64,000 nucleotides of DNA from Flavobacteriaceae bacterium PS02334 (GCA_029959295.1 JASCOH010000002.1:1-64000); one strand, 5' to 3'. Positions 39,146-48,787 are shown, counted from the first letter of the stretch. Made by a program: numbers and translations. The notes: generated by a model from the letters alone, not told the origin.

Positions 39146-41498
39146 TAATTAATAATTTTAATTTTTTTACTTCTCTAAACTTAAGTTCATGTATTATTGA
39201 TGAAGCAATTGACGAAGCAATTTCATGAGAATCGTAGTATTTATCTTGAGCAAAGACATCATGAGATTCATCAACAATTTTCTGAATTTGATTTAATATT
39301 GTTTCATTGCCAGTCATACCGAAGTACTCATTTTCTAAAAATAAATTGATAACCGACTTATATATTTCTACTAGCCGATTTCGTTTTGTTCTTCCATAGT
39401 AAGCAATAAAACCGATATTCATATCGCTGTGATCAATTGATAATAATTTACAAATTATTAGCCAATCACTTTTTCTTCTTGGAACCCTAAAAGTAGGATC
39501 ATTTAAATGATTTATTGGTACCAAATATTTTTTTTCAAAGTATGTCTGACCAATATATGAAACCCCTTTACTTTTTAATATTTTAAATATATTGGGATAT
39601 GCAAAAAGTTCATTTTGATAAGTTCTTACGCGCGAAGGAACCTCTACCAATTTGTTAAAAAACTTATCACTCGAGATTAAGGAATTCAAATCCTTGTTGA
39701 GTAAAAAAAAATCTCCTTCTTTCAAAGCTTTAGCAGGTGATTTAATAATAGAATCCCTCTGCAATAAAATCATGTCATTTGATAAAATATTAAATTCATC
39801 TCCCTGCGTTGTAGTAATATTTAATATAAATGAATTCGTAATATCTACCTGTAGTGGTAGTATTGCAATTTCCTCTGCATTTAATAACTCAATATCTTCG
39901 TTTTGTTCCAATTGAATCTCTTCTATTATTGGATCTTCAATTTCAATTTCATACTTTTTATTGTACGCCTTAATCTCAGTCTTGATTTCACGTATCAGAT
40001 TTGTTCTAATCAAATCATTATTCGATTTATTAAATTCAAAATTATCATCTAAAGCGTTTCGTGCTTGGTTAAACAATGTGCTTGATTGAAAGTCAAATAA
40101 ATGATATTTAATCCATGGCTGATAATTAAAGTATATAAAATCAGGCACTAAAACAGTTAGATTATTTTGCTTGCTATTTTGTTGGACATTTACTAACTCT
40201 ATTATATTAAATGCATCTAATAGCAGTAAATTTGAATAAGCATTATAATCATAGGACGTATTTTCGTCAATAAAAATGATATCTGGATTTATAGTAGTGA
40301 CATAATTCTTAAATGAATTAAATGCATTACTGAGTCTTTTCTTTCTTAATCCTTTTAATTCAGGAAATAAAATTTTTACGTTATTAGTATTTATTAATTT
40401 TTCAATCCAATTTAAATCATGCAGTTCAGATATAATTTTTTCAATTTGCCTTATAATTGGCTTATTTGCAAGAGATGGATAATCCTCTAAAAACTGATTT
40501 AACCATTTCTCTTTTGGAAGCCCTTTATTTATGAATAAAAACCAATATTTTGGAAAAGGAGCAATAAATTTATTCAAATCTAGATTTCTCCAATTGGTTT
40601 TAAAATCTTGTAGTAATTTGAACAAACTAGAGCTATGGTTAGTACTTACAATATTGAAGTCAACATTATTTAATAGTTGGTTTTGATTATTACCTAATTC
40701 TCGTGGCAATAAAAAAATATCATTTTTTGAAATATCATGGTAAAAAAATCTATTATTGAATACTATATCAAAACGTTTATTACCAATATCTACTAAATAC
40801 TTATGTTGTCTTTTTGAATATGGAAACTTTATATTAATTCTTCGTGCAATATCTTTTTCTTTTAATTCCAGCTCCAAGTCTGCTGCGTCATCATCATCCA
40901 TTTTATTATTTGATGAAACAATCATCTCGGAAATTAATTCTTTCGCTAAATTTTGACCTATGCAATTAAAGAATAATGATATATCCTCTTCAAAATCAAT
41001 TAAAATTGGGTATTTAATTAATTCATGTTTTCTAATAATTTTAAATAATTGAAATGAATTATAAACTTTGTCCAAAGTTTTCTTCGAGTTTAGCTGCGCA
41101 GTTTTGAAAACCGGAAGGAAGTTATTACTATCAGTCATAGTTCCATTCGCCCATACAATTCTATTGTTTTTTATGCAATCATAATTTAGAATATAATCAT
41201 GGAAATGGTTTGCATTGGTCGTTTTATAACTAAAGATATCGAACAAGCTAGTGTCTTGAAAATTACTTAACTCAACTTTAAAAAGTAAACTGTAACAGAG
41301 AGAAATGTTTTGCAAATAACTGTAAGTAACAGCTATAAACTCGAAATCATATTTTGGAAGAGTAAGAATCAATTCTTCCTCGTCAGAAATTAAAAACTTT
41401 AAATACCATTTGCCGATAATTTCTAATCGCAAATCATTATCAATTCCTATCGCCTCAATAGAAATATTGTGAATCTTATAAAATTCTATTTCTTCCAT
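39138..41498 (-). CDS. DrmE-like protein of class 2 DISARM
   Basis: A protein of 786-792 residues (ATG at 41498, or 41516 six codons earlier) with no enzyme motif I can name. Size, place directly before drmA, and C-terminal features (LLQRDSI...AKALKEGDFFLLNKD, then RVPRRKSDWLIICKLL) fit DrmE, the class 2-specific DISARM component, whose role is unknown. It overlaps the NERD-helicase gene upstream by 13-31 bp and drmA downstream by 8 bp. The assignment rests mainly on context and length. Confidence 0.6.
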   Translation of the reverse strand: MEEIEFYKIHNISIEAIGIDNDLRLEIIGKWYLKFLISDEEELILTLPKYDFEFIAVTYSYLQNISLCYSLLFKVELSNFQDTSLFDIFSYKTTNANHFHDYILNYDCIKNNRIVWANGTMTDSNNFLPVFKTAQLNSKKTLDKVYNSFQLFKIIRKHELIKYPILIDFEEDISLFFNCIGQNLAKELISEMIVSSNNKMDDDDAADLELELKEKDIARRINIKFPYSKRQHKYLVDIGNKRFDIVFNNRFFYHDISKNDIFLLPRELGNNQNQLLNNVDFNIVSTNHSSSLFKLLQDFKTNWRNLDLNKFIAPFPKYWFLFINKGLPKEKWLNQFLEDYPSLANKPIIRQIEKIISELHDLNWIEKLINTNNVKILFPELKGLRKKRLSNAFNSFKNYVTTINPDIIFIDENTSYDYNAYSNLLLLDAFNIIELVNVQQNSKQNNLTVLVPDFIYFNYQPWIKYHLFDFQSSTLFNQARNALDDNFEFNKSNNDLIRTNLIREIKTEIKAYNKKYEIEIEDPIIEEIQLEQNEDIELLNAEEIAILPLQVDITNSFILNITTTQGDEFNILSNDMILLQRDSIIKSPAKALKEGDFFLLNKDLNSLISSDKFFNKLVEVPSRVRTYQNELFAYPNIFKILKSKGVSYIGQTYFEKKYLVPINHLNDPTFRVPRRKSDWLIICKLLSIDHSDMNIGFIAYYGRTKRNRLVEIYKSVINLFLENEYFGMTGNETILNQIQKIVDESHDVFAQDKYYDSHEIASSIASSIIHELKFREVKKLKLLINE

Positions 41499-43168
41499 AG
41501 AATAATATTTATACATTCCATAGCTCTCGTTATTGCAACGTAGTTCTGGACTTTTGATTTTTCGTCTAAATTATCAGTAAATAAGTATATTGCCTTATTT
41601 TCTAGGCCTTTATATTTTAACGGAGTAGTGAACCTGATTTTTGAAGTTAAATGATTTATATTCTGTTCGGTTAATTCCTCAATATCTGACTTATAATAGT
41701 CTATTACAAAATCTTTAAAATTTTCAATCAATAGGCTATGTACTAAAATTATTTTTTCACTATTTACAAATCGAGAATCACCAATTATATCTTTAAATAT
41801 TTTTAGTTTATCACCTGCTGTCTGGGGAGTGGATATTAAATGTTTGCAATTTTTTTGTATTTCATCATTTCTGTTATTTAAAACATTACTAGACATTATG
41901 GATATGCCTTTGTTCTGAACACATCTATAAATTTCGTCAAATAAATAGTGGGTATACCCGCTTTCAATAAAGAAATCCGTATACCAAGAAAGATCTTTAG
42001 AATTGGAAACTATACTTTGCTTTGGGTCATATAATATTAATATTTTAGGATTTTCTAGTTTTTCGTTTAGCATATCTATGAAATCATATAGGCCATCATC
42101 AAAATATTCCTGCGCTTCATCAAATACCAAAAAGTCAATATCTACCGGTATGCTATCAAGTGATACATTGTCTGAAAATATTCTAAAAGCAATATTATTT
42201 GGATCTAATCCATAATGGCTAATGATTATGTGTTCAAGTTTTGAGCGAATTAATTTATTTGCGCAAAAAACAATACCCTTGTGTTGCTTCAAAAGATTTT
42301 CGGCAAGAAATTTTGTCGCTAATACGGTTTTTCCTGTTCCCGGAGCACCTTGAATTAAAACTCTTAAATTTCTTCTTAACCCTTTTAAAGTTTCATAGTT
42401 TTCTTCAAGAATAATTTCATCATTAATCTTTTCCGGATTATAACCATAAGAGGACTGAATTGGAAATAATTCCGATTTGAGCCTTTTTAATTCTATAGAT
42501 TTTATTTCCGGGAAATGTTCAAAAAGCTTTTTATTTACTTTTTCTAAAGTTAATTTAGGGTATAATTCTTGAATTATTTTTCTTTTCGACTTATTAGCAA
42601 GATCAGAAATGAATTTAAAAAAAAGATTATTAATCTCTTTTGAGTCATAATTTTCATTTAAATGCTTAAAATCTCTTTTTGAAAAAAAAAGGGAAGAATA
42701 ACCCACTAACTGAATGCCTTTTAGTTCGAAGCCCGCTTCATGAGGCAATACTACAGCTCTGTAAACAAATGCTTTAGAATCAAGAAGTTCTTTTAGTGTG
42801 TGAGTGTATTCTTTTGCTTGAATAAATGGATTTTGTGTTTGGTACTCACCAGTGTTATTTCCAGAATAGTAACAATCATTTTCGTCTACTCTCAATCCAC
42901 CGCCTTTAATTTCAATAACCAGTAGCCCTTCTTTCGAAAGCATTAAAAAGTCACATTGCCCCTCAACTTTTCCTTTACTGGCAGGGTGTTGGGACAAGTT
43001 GTAATTGTGTTTTAAATACCAAGTGTCATTTGGAAGTAGATTATATTGTTCAAATTGAAGAAATTGTTTGTAAAGCCATATTTCCCCATGCAAGGGACTG
43101 CCATCTTTTTTTATAATTGCTGACTCAAGATTATTCGCGGCATAATTATCTAAAAAATGGATTGGCAT
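41486..43168 (-). CDS. NERD nuclease-domain / SF1 (UvrD-DUF2075-like) helicase
   Basis: A 560-residue fusion. Residues about 20-130 are a NERD domain (nuclease-related): GKVEGQCDFLMLSKEGLLVIEIKGG holds the D...E-x-K core (about residues 67-92). Residues 260-560 are an SF1 helicase: Walker A QGAPGTGKTV (about 273-282), Walker B FLVFDEAQEYF (about 347-357), motif V YKGLENKAIYL, and motif VI AITRAMECINIIL near the end. It starts 4 bp after the methyltransferase stop and overlaps the DrmE-like gene, so it belongs to the operon. It is not one of the classic DISARM parts and may supply a cutting function. Confidence 0.82.
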   Translation of the reverse strand: MPIHFLDNYAANNLESAIIKKDGSPLHGEIWLYKQFLQFEQYNLLPNDTWYLKHNYNLSQHPASKGKVEGQCDFLMLSKEGLLVIEIKGGGLRVDENDCYYSGNNTGEYQTQNPFIQAKEYTHTLKELLDSKAFVYRAVVLPHEAGFELKGIQLVGYSSLFFSKRDFKHLNENYDSKEINNLFFKFISDLANKSKRKIIQELYPKLTLEKVNKKLFEHFPEIKSIELKRLKSELFPIQSSYGYNPEKINDEIILEENYETLKGLRRNLRVLIQGAPGTGKTVLATKFLAENLLKQHKGIVFCANKLIRSKLEHIIISHYGLDPNNIAFRIFSDNVSLDSIPVDIDFLVFDEAQEYFDDGLYDFIDMLNEKLENPKILILYDPKQSIVSNSKDLSWYTDFFIESGYTHYLFDEIYRCVQNKGISIMSSNVLNNRNDEIQKNCKHLISTPQTAGDKLKIFKDIIGDSRFVNSEKIILVHSLLIENFKDFVIDYYKSDIEELTEQNINHLTSKIRFTTPLKYKGLENKAIYLFTDNLDEKSKVQNYVAITRAMECINIILWKK

Positions 43169-43172
43169 ATTT

Positions 43173-44870
43173 CTATTTATTATTTGTTACTGTTGCAATC
43201 TTATTAATTGCATATAATGAATAAAGCTGCTTCTTGGAAACCTTAGGTTTTTTGAAAATTTTGTTATCATCTTGAATAAAAAATTCATTGTTTGAATCAA
43301 ACTCCTCTACAAGATTCTTTACCACCTCGATTAGCTTAATTGGCTCATAATAATCTTTAACAGATTCTTGTTTTTCATACATTTGTTGCAGGGCATCTTT
43401 ATTAGCGATTTTTTCGCTAAATCCATTATTGATAATTTGGATAAAACGTTTACCATTAGAAAAGCTTGAAATAATTGGCTCTAATTTTTTATAATCTCCT
43501 TCTTGAAATTCTTCGATACCAAATCCTTCTCCAGTACCATAAAAGACAGTTGACCTCCATTTTCCAATTGTCTTGTCATTTTTTTTAACATCATAATTAG
43601 AAAGAGCTACTGTTATGTTATCAGTTTTAAACGGATGTCTTCTAAATCTTGCTCCTCTATTTTTCATCGGAGGATTGTTAAATTCTTTGACATTAAATAA
43701 ATTTAAATTTTGAACTCCTTCAAGTTTTATTTCTTTGTCAATTATATCGTCTACGCTTTCAAAGTTTAGTTCTTCTCTTACTAGCTTGGCTAAAGCTTTG
43801 CTTACAGATGGGCAAACAGCATTACCTACTAATCTCCATTTTGTGGGTTCCGATCCTAAAAACTGAAATGTAATGGGGAAGCCCATGAGGCATGCACCCT
43901 CTCTAATAGTTGCCGTCCTAAATTCCCCATTGCCTACACGTTTTATCTCGGATTTATAAATAACTGACTCCCTAGAATTTGCAATTTTAGTTGCTGTTAT
44001 AGTCCTGCTAGGATTCAAATCATTTTCGGGAAAGGACATTTTACCCATAAAAGGATGATTGGTTTTAAAAAATTTTGAACTTTCTGATTCACATTCATAA
44101 ACCCCTGTATCATAAAAATGATCTGTAATAAATTTTAATTTTAGACTAATAGCGTAAGAAGGATCATTAACATCCAGATTTAGGTCTTTGGTGAACGGGG
44201 TTGGAAAGTTATTTTTGAAATCGCCTAGTGTTTTATGTTTCAAGAAATTTGCATCATTATTTTTAGAATGAGTTTTCTTAGGTATTATGAGTTTTCCCTT
44301 AGAGATAATTTCTCCAGTAATTAATCTCTTTCTTGATTGAAACGATCCATAATCTACAGAATTTAATACACAATTATTATCCTCAAATTTTATTGCAGTC
44401 ATATTTGGGGGAAGATCATTCTCCTGAGCCCAATCTTCTAAATTTAAATCTATAAAAGTGTATTCGTTCTTAAGATGTTTCTTGGAATTAGTTACATTTT
44501 CCATAAACCAAGCTTTTAAAACAGAGTTCTTTTGAAATTTTTTCACAGCTACTACTCTCAAAAAACTTTCGGTTAATTTAAGACCTAACGTTTTGTCAGC
44601 TTTTCCTGATTTATTAGAATTGGAAAAACTTACACAAGGCGGGCTTCCTAAAATTACCTGCGTATCTGGAAGTAGATTAATCTCTTTAATGTCATCATAA
44701 AAATCTAAAACATCTTTTGCTTTAAAATCTTTGTCAAAATTATGATTATACGTATTTATCGCCGGTTGCCATTTATCAATACCTAAGATGATATTGAAAC
44801 CCTGTTGTCTGAAGCCTTCTGAAAATCCCCCTGCACCACAGAAAAAATCAATTACTGTTAATTCATTCAT
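43173..44870 (-). CDS. drmMII: DNA (cytosine-5) methyltransferase, DrmMII-like
   Basis: A 565-residue C5-cytosine methyltransferase. Motif I DFFCGAGGFSEGF (8-20) binds SAM, motif IV GSPPCVSFS (75-83) supplies the catalytic Cys79, motif VI is MENV (123-126), motif VIII QSRKRLITGEI, and motif X RLVGNAVCPSVSKAL. The target-recognition region is between VIII and X, and a 150-residue C-terminal extension of unknown role follows. In class 2 DISARM such an enzyme (DrmMII) marks host DNA as self. It is the first gene of the operon, with a 409-bp control region upstream. Confidence 0.85.
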   Translation of the reverse strand: MNELTVIDFFCGAGGFSEGFRQQGFNIILGIDKWQPAINTYNHNFDKDFKAKDVLDFYDDIKEINLLPDTQVILGSPPCVSFSNSNKSGKADKTLGLKLTESFLRVVAVKKFQKNSVLKAWFMENVTNSKKHLKNEYTFIDLNLEDWAQENDLPPNMTAIKFEDNNCVLNSVDYGSFQSRKRLITGEIISKGKLIIPKKTHSKNNDANFLKHKTLGDFKNNFPTPFTKDLNLDVNDPSYAISLKLKFITDHFYDTGVYECESESSKFFKTNHPFMGKMSFPENDLNPSRTITATKIANSRESVIYKSEIKRVGNGEFRTATIREGACLMGFPITFQFLGSEPTKWRLVGNAVCPSVSKALAKLVREELNFESVDDIIDKEIKLEGVQNLNLFNVKEFNNPPMKNRGARFRRHPFKTDNITVALSNYDVKKNDKTIGKWRSTVFYGTGEGFGIEEFQEGDYKKLEPIISSFSNGKRFIQIINNGFSEKIANKDALQQMYEKQESVKDYYEPIKLIEVVKNLVEEFDSNNEFFIQDDNKIFKKPKVSKKQLYSLYAINKIATVTNNK

Positions 44871-44975
44871 TATTATCGCTATATTTTAATCTTATAGTTT
44901 AATTGTTGCTTTTCTAAAATATATATATTAATATGTAAAATTTGGATATGCAGCATTGAAAAATATAATTAGTAA

Positions 44976-45000
44976 AGTTAACCACCGGTAAGTGGTAACT
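44976..45000. promoter_or_regulatory. inverted repeat in the DISARM-like promoter region
   Basis: AGTTAACCAC (44976-44985) and GTGGTAACT (44992-45000) form an inverted repeat with one extra A, 106 bp before the methyltransferase start. It is a plausible operator for the neighbouring Xre-type regulator. The rest of the 409-bp gap (44871-45279) is AT-rich, with a terminator at 45172-45201 and no gene. Confidence 0.4.
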
Positions 45001-45171
45001 AAATAATAATTTACTTGCTTTTGTCTTCTAAAATTATTAATGGCTAAATATATAAAAAGAGATATATATAATAGTACGGAAAACCGTAAAAGGGTTAAAA
45101 ATATATACTAATATCAGAAAACAGGTAATTATACCTATTTAAATGAAGGTTGTAATTAGTCAAATAGCGTT

Positions 45172-45201
45172 TAAACAAAAAAGAGACTCGATAGTCTCTT
45201 G
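45172..45201 (-). terminator. terminator of the Xre regulator gene
   Basis: Perfect stem AAGAGACT / AGTCTCTT with a CGAT loop; read on the minus strand it is followed by a T-rich run, so it ends the regulator's transcript before the methyltransferase operon. Confidence 0.75.
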
Positions 45202-45279
45202 GTGTTTATAATATAATTTTTACTAATGCTTATTCCGCTTTGGCTGGTTTGAACTAATAACATTGTAAATTTCCCGAAA

Positions 45280-45684
45280 TTATTTATTTATTAATTTTTC
45301 AAGTCTTTGCATCATTGCATCCTTCTCCTTCAACATCCGCTCATACAAAGCAATCTTCTCTTCATGGAGTTTTACAATTTCTTGTAATGGATTAACATTA
45401 TAAGTACCTCCAGAATTACCAATGAATGCTTCATTGTGAAAAGTATTTGAAATAATATTAATCGCCTGCTCCTCATCAAAATTTTGAAAAGCTTCCACAG
45501 GAATTTTTAACACATCTGAAATTCGCCTAAGCATATCTTCTTCGATTAAATCTTTTTGCTCCAGCATAGAAATTTTCTTTTGATTCCAGTCATTTCCAAG
45601 ATTAAAAGCTAGTGCCTCCTGCTTAATGCCAAGCATCTCCCTGAATCGTTTTACGTTTCTTCCCTGATGTATTTTTTGTTCCAT
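45280..45684 (-). CDS. Xre-type HTH regulator with C-terminal coiled coil
   Basis: A 134-residue protein: helix-turn-helix of the Xre/Cro kind in residues 8-65 (VKRFREMLGIKQEALAF, QKKISMLEQK, LRRISDVLKIPVEAF), then a short linker and a C-terminal coiled coil (LHEEKIALYERMLKEKDAMM) for oligomerisation. It lies upstream of the DISARM-like operon, same strand, separated by a terminator, and is the obvious candidate to control it. Such regulators also occur alone in Bacteroidota mobile DNA. The ATG at 45684 is used; the frame opens at 45696. Confidence 0.75.
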   Translation of the reverse strand: MEQKIHQGRNVKRFREMLGIKQEALAFNLGNDWNQKKISMLEQKDLIEEDMLRRISDVLKIPVEAFQNFDEEQAINIISNTFHNEAFIGNSGGTYNVNPLQEIVKLHEEKIALYERMLKEKDAMMQRLEKLINK

Positions 45685-46168
45685 AATGAGTAACAATTTT
45701 CTGAAGGCTCAAAGATAAAGCCATTTGGATTAAAAATTATGAGTATCAAAGGTAAAAAAATATCCTGTAAAACATCCATTTTTTTAGATAATATACTTAT
45801 TAGCAGAATAGAATATCCCTTAACACATTCTCAACTTTACAAAAGCTAATTTTTATAATATGAGGAATGATAAAACTTTAACAAAAAAAATAGGATTGTA
45901 AAAACGATTAAACAGGCAAAGACAGCATTGAATATGCTACTGCAAGATAGCAAAATCTCGGCAAGCAATTTCAGGACTTCTGGACAAACTATAAATCCAA
46001 ATCCCGATTTATCATTGGACGGATATCCATTGATGCCAAGATACAGAACATCAAAAAATAGCAGGCTTTTTTCCTGTCTGCCATTACAGCTGCATTTTAT
46101 TAATCAAAAGAAATTTCAAATGGAGACGGGGACCGCTCCGCAAATGTCAAATCTAAATCACTATTACC
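45685..46168. other. gap without recognised gene
   Basis: About 480 bp between divergent genes. Short open frames exist (for example 45934-46194) but show no codon pattern, known domain or good start. One frame near 45920-46050 looks faintly protein-like (D-F-W-T-N-Y-K-S-K-S-R-F-I-I-G) and may be a relic. No hairpin or clear promoter seen. Confidence 0.3.
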
Positions 46169-47929
46169 ATGAGCCATTACATCATTATTCCTGAAGACTA
46201 CTCAAAGGTGCAACAGCTGCAAACTGCTATTGAAAAACTGCTTACCTGCTTGACTGCGGGCACCATTTATTATTCATTTGACTTCCTTCCCGATGGGAAA
46301 GAAGTGCTCATCAGCATTTTAATTAATAAGGAGCATTGGCAGGTAGAGCGGGAGCTTTACCCAGTTGCGTCGAGTGTTTTCCAGAACTATCCAGAATTCG
46401 GATTTGAGCTTTTTTCCTGCGACTATGCAGAAGATGCCCTGCGCAAGGGAAACCTATACTTCCTACAGCACTGCACGCTAGGGAAATTTGCATATGCCAA
46501 TTGCGAAATCGGCCACCCGGTCTATCCTGATGAGGCCATAGTGATGCTCTCAGTGCAGAGGGCAAGAAAGCTTTTTAAAAGGAGCACCGAAAAGATCAAA
46601 AGCATACTGTTCGATTTTTCCAGATGCCTCGAATACGAAAACCTGACAGAAGCTTTCTACATCCTGCACCGCGCACTTGAACTGCTGTTCAAACAGGCTG
46701 CCATCCTATTAAAAGGAAAAGCGCTTGTTTCTAAAAGCATCGCCCTGCAACAGGATAACCTTCGCCAACACGCGCCTGAAATGGCCAGCCTATTTGATCC
46801 AGCAAATGCGACGGAGCAGGAGCTATTGACGATGTTAGATGACAACTACTGGAATTTCAAGCGGAAAAAGAAGCTTGCCGGAGTTCCAAAAAACGAAGCA
46901 AGGGCAGTCGTAGAAAAGGTAATGCTTATGCAGAAATATGTGAAGCAAAGGTTTGAAGCCGCGGCAGCAAATTGCGAGAAAATTTTAAGAAAAGAAAATG
47001 CCGACGGGCGTTCTGAAAACGATTTCACAGTTGCAGATGACCAAGACAAGAAAGAAGAAATTGAAGAGGGAGCGGTTGCTGAACATAATTCAGACACAAA
47101 AGAACATGAAACTGATAAAGCAATTATAGTCAGGATCATCACTTCGCTTGCCGAGACTTACGCGATTTACAGCATTGCGCACCATAATTTATTCTTCGCC
47201 AGTCAAGGAATCGGATCTCTCGAAACGCAGCAGGACTCCAGCCATTATTACCTTCTCGTTTTTGTAAAGACCATCCCTAACAATGCCCAGGCCGATATCG
47301 CATATGCAATCTCGCAGGAGACACAGGGACGGTGTAAGGCTACACCGCTCCTCCATACTTTGAAATCCGTACGAAGAGACAAGGCACGGCAAAGGTATTT
47401 TTTCCAAAACGCCATCAATGGAGGCGCGCTTTTTTTTGGAAATTGGAACGGGAAGTTCCCTTTTGACATTGCTTTGAAGACCGAGAGAAATGCGGACAAG
47501 ATTCGTAAATACTGGCAGAACCGAACATTTATCGCCCTTGCGCTTTTGGAGGCAGAGTTCACCATAGACAATGATAACGTGGACGAATTGAAAGTATCAA
47601 TGCTGCACCAGGCGGTCGAGCAGCTATGCCTGGGGCTGATTTTCGTATTTCTCGGCTACCGCCCCAACCATTTCGCTCTCGGCTACCTTTTTGACCTGTG
47701 CGACCTCTTTACGCCGCTCGCTTCTGATTTCTTTCCCAGAAAAGCCAAGGAAGAGGCGGCAATTTTCAAGGAACTCTGTCGGCATGCCAGCCAGCTGCGG
47801 CACTCCTCTTTGCGATTCCAATATGGCAACAACACGATGCTTCTGGAAAGACGATGCAAGTCGTTTTATAAGAGTGCTGTCCAATTAGGTGAAGAAGAAA
47901 TAGAGCGTATTGATAAGGGGAACAACTAA
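46169..47929 (+). CDS. tandem HEPN-type protein (internally duplicated)
   Basis: A 586-residue soluble protein that seems to contain the same two-part unit twice. Each has an alpha/beta part (about 1-130 and 320-430) followed by a helical HEPN-like part (about 140-275 and 445-575). HEPN hallmarks are LHRALELLFKQAA in the first and LHQAVEQLCLGLIFVFLG with the later RHASQLRHSSL (R-x4-6-H-like) in the second. A low-complexity acidic linker joins the halves. HEPN proteins are often RNases or partners of nucleotidyltransferases in toxin-antitoxin and defence systems; no GSxxxG...DxD nucleotidyltransferase motif is seen. GC is clearly higher than in the neighbouring defence island. Confidence 0.55.
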   Translation: MSHYIIIPEDYSKVQQLQTAIEKLLTCLTAGTIYYSFDFLPDGKEVLISILINKEHWQVERELYPVASSVFQNYPEFGFELFSCDYAEDALRKGNLYFLQHCTLGKFAYANCEIGHPVYPDEAIVMLSVQRARKLFKRSTEKIKSILFDFSRCLEYENLTEAFYILHRALELLFKQAAILLKGKALVSKSIALQQDNLRQHAPEMASLFDPANATEQELLTMLDDNYWNFKRKKKLAGVPKNEARAVVEKVMLMQKYVKQRFEAAAANCEKILRKENADGRSENDFTVADDQDKKEEIEEGAVAEHNSDTKEHETDKAIIVRIITSLAETYAIYSIAHHNLFFASQGIGSLETQQDSSHYYLLVFVKTIPNNAQADIAYAISQETQGRCKATPLLHTLKSVRRDKARQRYFFQNAINGGALFFGNWNGKFPFDIALKTERNADKIRKYWQNRTFIALALLEAEFTIDNDNVDELKVSMLHQAVEQLCLGLIFVFLGYRPNHFALGYLFDLCDLFTPLASDFFPRKAKEEAAIFKELCRHASQLRHSSLRFQYGNNTMLLERRCKSFYKSAVQLGEEEIERIDKGNN

Positions 47930-47941
47930 ATATTATATGTA

Positions 47942-48268
47942 ATGAAAACAGACCAGAAAGAATATATAGATGATTTTATCAAAGAGCTGTCGGATGGATG
48001 GGTTTTTAGGACCCTGGTACCTCAACAGCAGCGGGAGGGAATTTCTTACGCCAAAATAAGATTTGAAAGATACTCAGAACTACTATATGCGGTGCAGGAT
48101 CTGTTGCAGATCGCGCTCCAAACGCTCTACAATGACGGGCTGGAAAACTCAGGCCAAATAGAAGACCTGACCGCCCATCTTGTGAGCGTCTTGGAAATTG
48201 CGGTACAGTTATTACCCTGCAGTGAAGGTGAGGGGCTGGATAAAATGCATGCCCTATTCCAAAAATAG
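47942..48268 (+). CDS. small helical protein, paralogue 1
   Basis: A 108-residue soluble protein 12 bp after the HEPN-type gene and probably cotranscribed. It aligns along its length with the next gene (Y-S-E-L-L-Y-A-V-Q-D-L-L against Y-S-D-L-F-C-T-I-M-D-L-L, and L-P-C-S-E-G-E-G-L-D against I-P-L-E-E-G-D-L-L-D), so both arose by duplication. No family recognised; likely a partner of the HEPN-type protein. Confidence 0.6.
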   Translation: MKTDQKEYIDDFIKELSDGWVFRTLVPQQQREGISYAKIRFERYSELLYAVQDLLQIALQTLYNDGLENSGQIEDLTAHLVSVLEIAVQLLPCSEGEGLDKMHALFQK

Positions 48269-48331
48269 CTAATGATACAGAAGTCAAGGATAATTAGGCG
48301 GACTTAAGTGTCCCAATAAAATGAAAACATC

Positions 48332-48670
48332 ATGGAAGAAGACAAAGCAAAACTAAGCGGGCTCATCTCAAATCCGCAGGATTATTTCACACTGCTGGAG
48401 CCGGCATCAGCGACACGAAAAAACATCTACAACGTGCAGGTAGATTTTACAGGCTACTCAGACCTGTTCTGCACGATCATGGATCTGCTAAAAGCGGCAA
48501 TGCTGGCCTTGGATGGGATCGAGCTGGACGATTCCGGGCGCGGCAGTGCGGAAAAATACGTGCATACCCTGCTCAGGATAACGGAAAAACTGATTCCGTT
48601 GGAAGAAGGAGATCTCTTGGATATCCTGCATCAGCAATATCTGCACGAAAAAGAGGAGTCTAAAGCGTGA
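48332..48670 (+). CDS. small helical protein, paralogue 2
   Basis: A 112-residue soluble protein, 63 bp after its paralogue. Helical and acidic, with the same core (FTGYSDLFCTIMDLLKAAM, then KLIPLEEGDLLDILHQQY) as the gene before it. Function unknown. A terminator follows at 48788, so the three genes 46169-48670 likely form one unit. Confidence 0.6.
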   Translation: MEEDKAKLSGLISNPQDYFTLLEPASATRKNIYNVQVDFTGYSDLFCTIMDLLKAAMLALDGIELDDSGRGSAEKYVHTLLRITEKLIPLEEGDLLDILHQQYLHEKEESKA

Positions 48671-48787
48671 TAATTCTAGCCTCTTGACTCCGTAAACTGG
48701 CTTACATTTTCCCTCAAATCGCAAAATTTATTTCAAGCAATTGTATAAAATAACCTATTTACAATTCGGAAAAAATCAAATTGAAAG

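Noticed and set aside
31655-44870. BREX or a simple restriction-modification system
   Set aside because: No PglZ, BrxC or BrxL-like gene is present, and a plain type II system would not include a DUF1998 protein and a DrmA-like helicase.
45934-46194. Plus-strand open frame before the HEPN-type gene
   Set aside because: Poor start, low protein-likeness, and it overlaps the start of the better supported gene.
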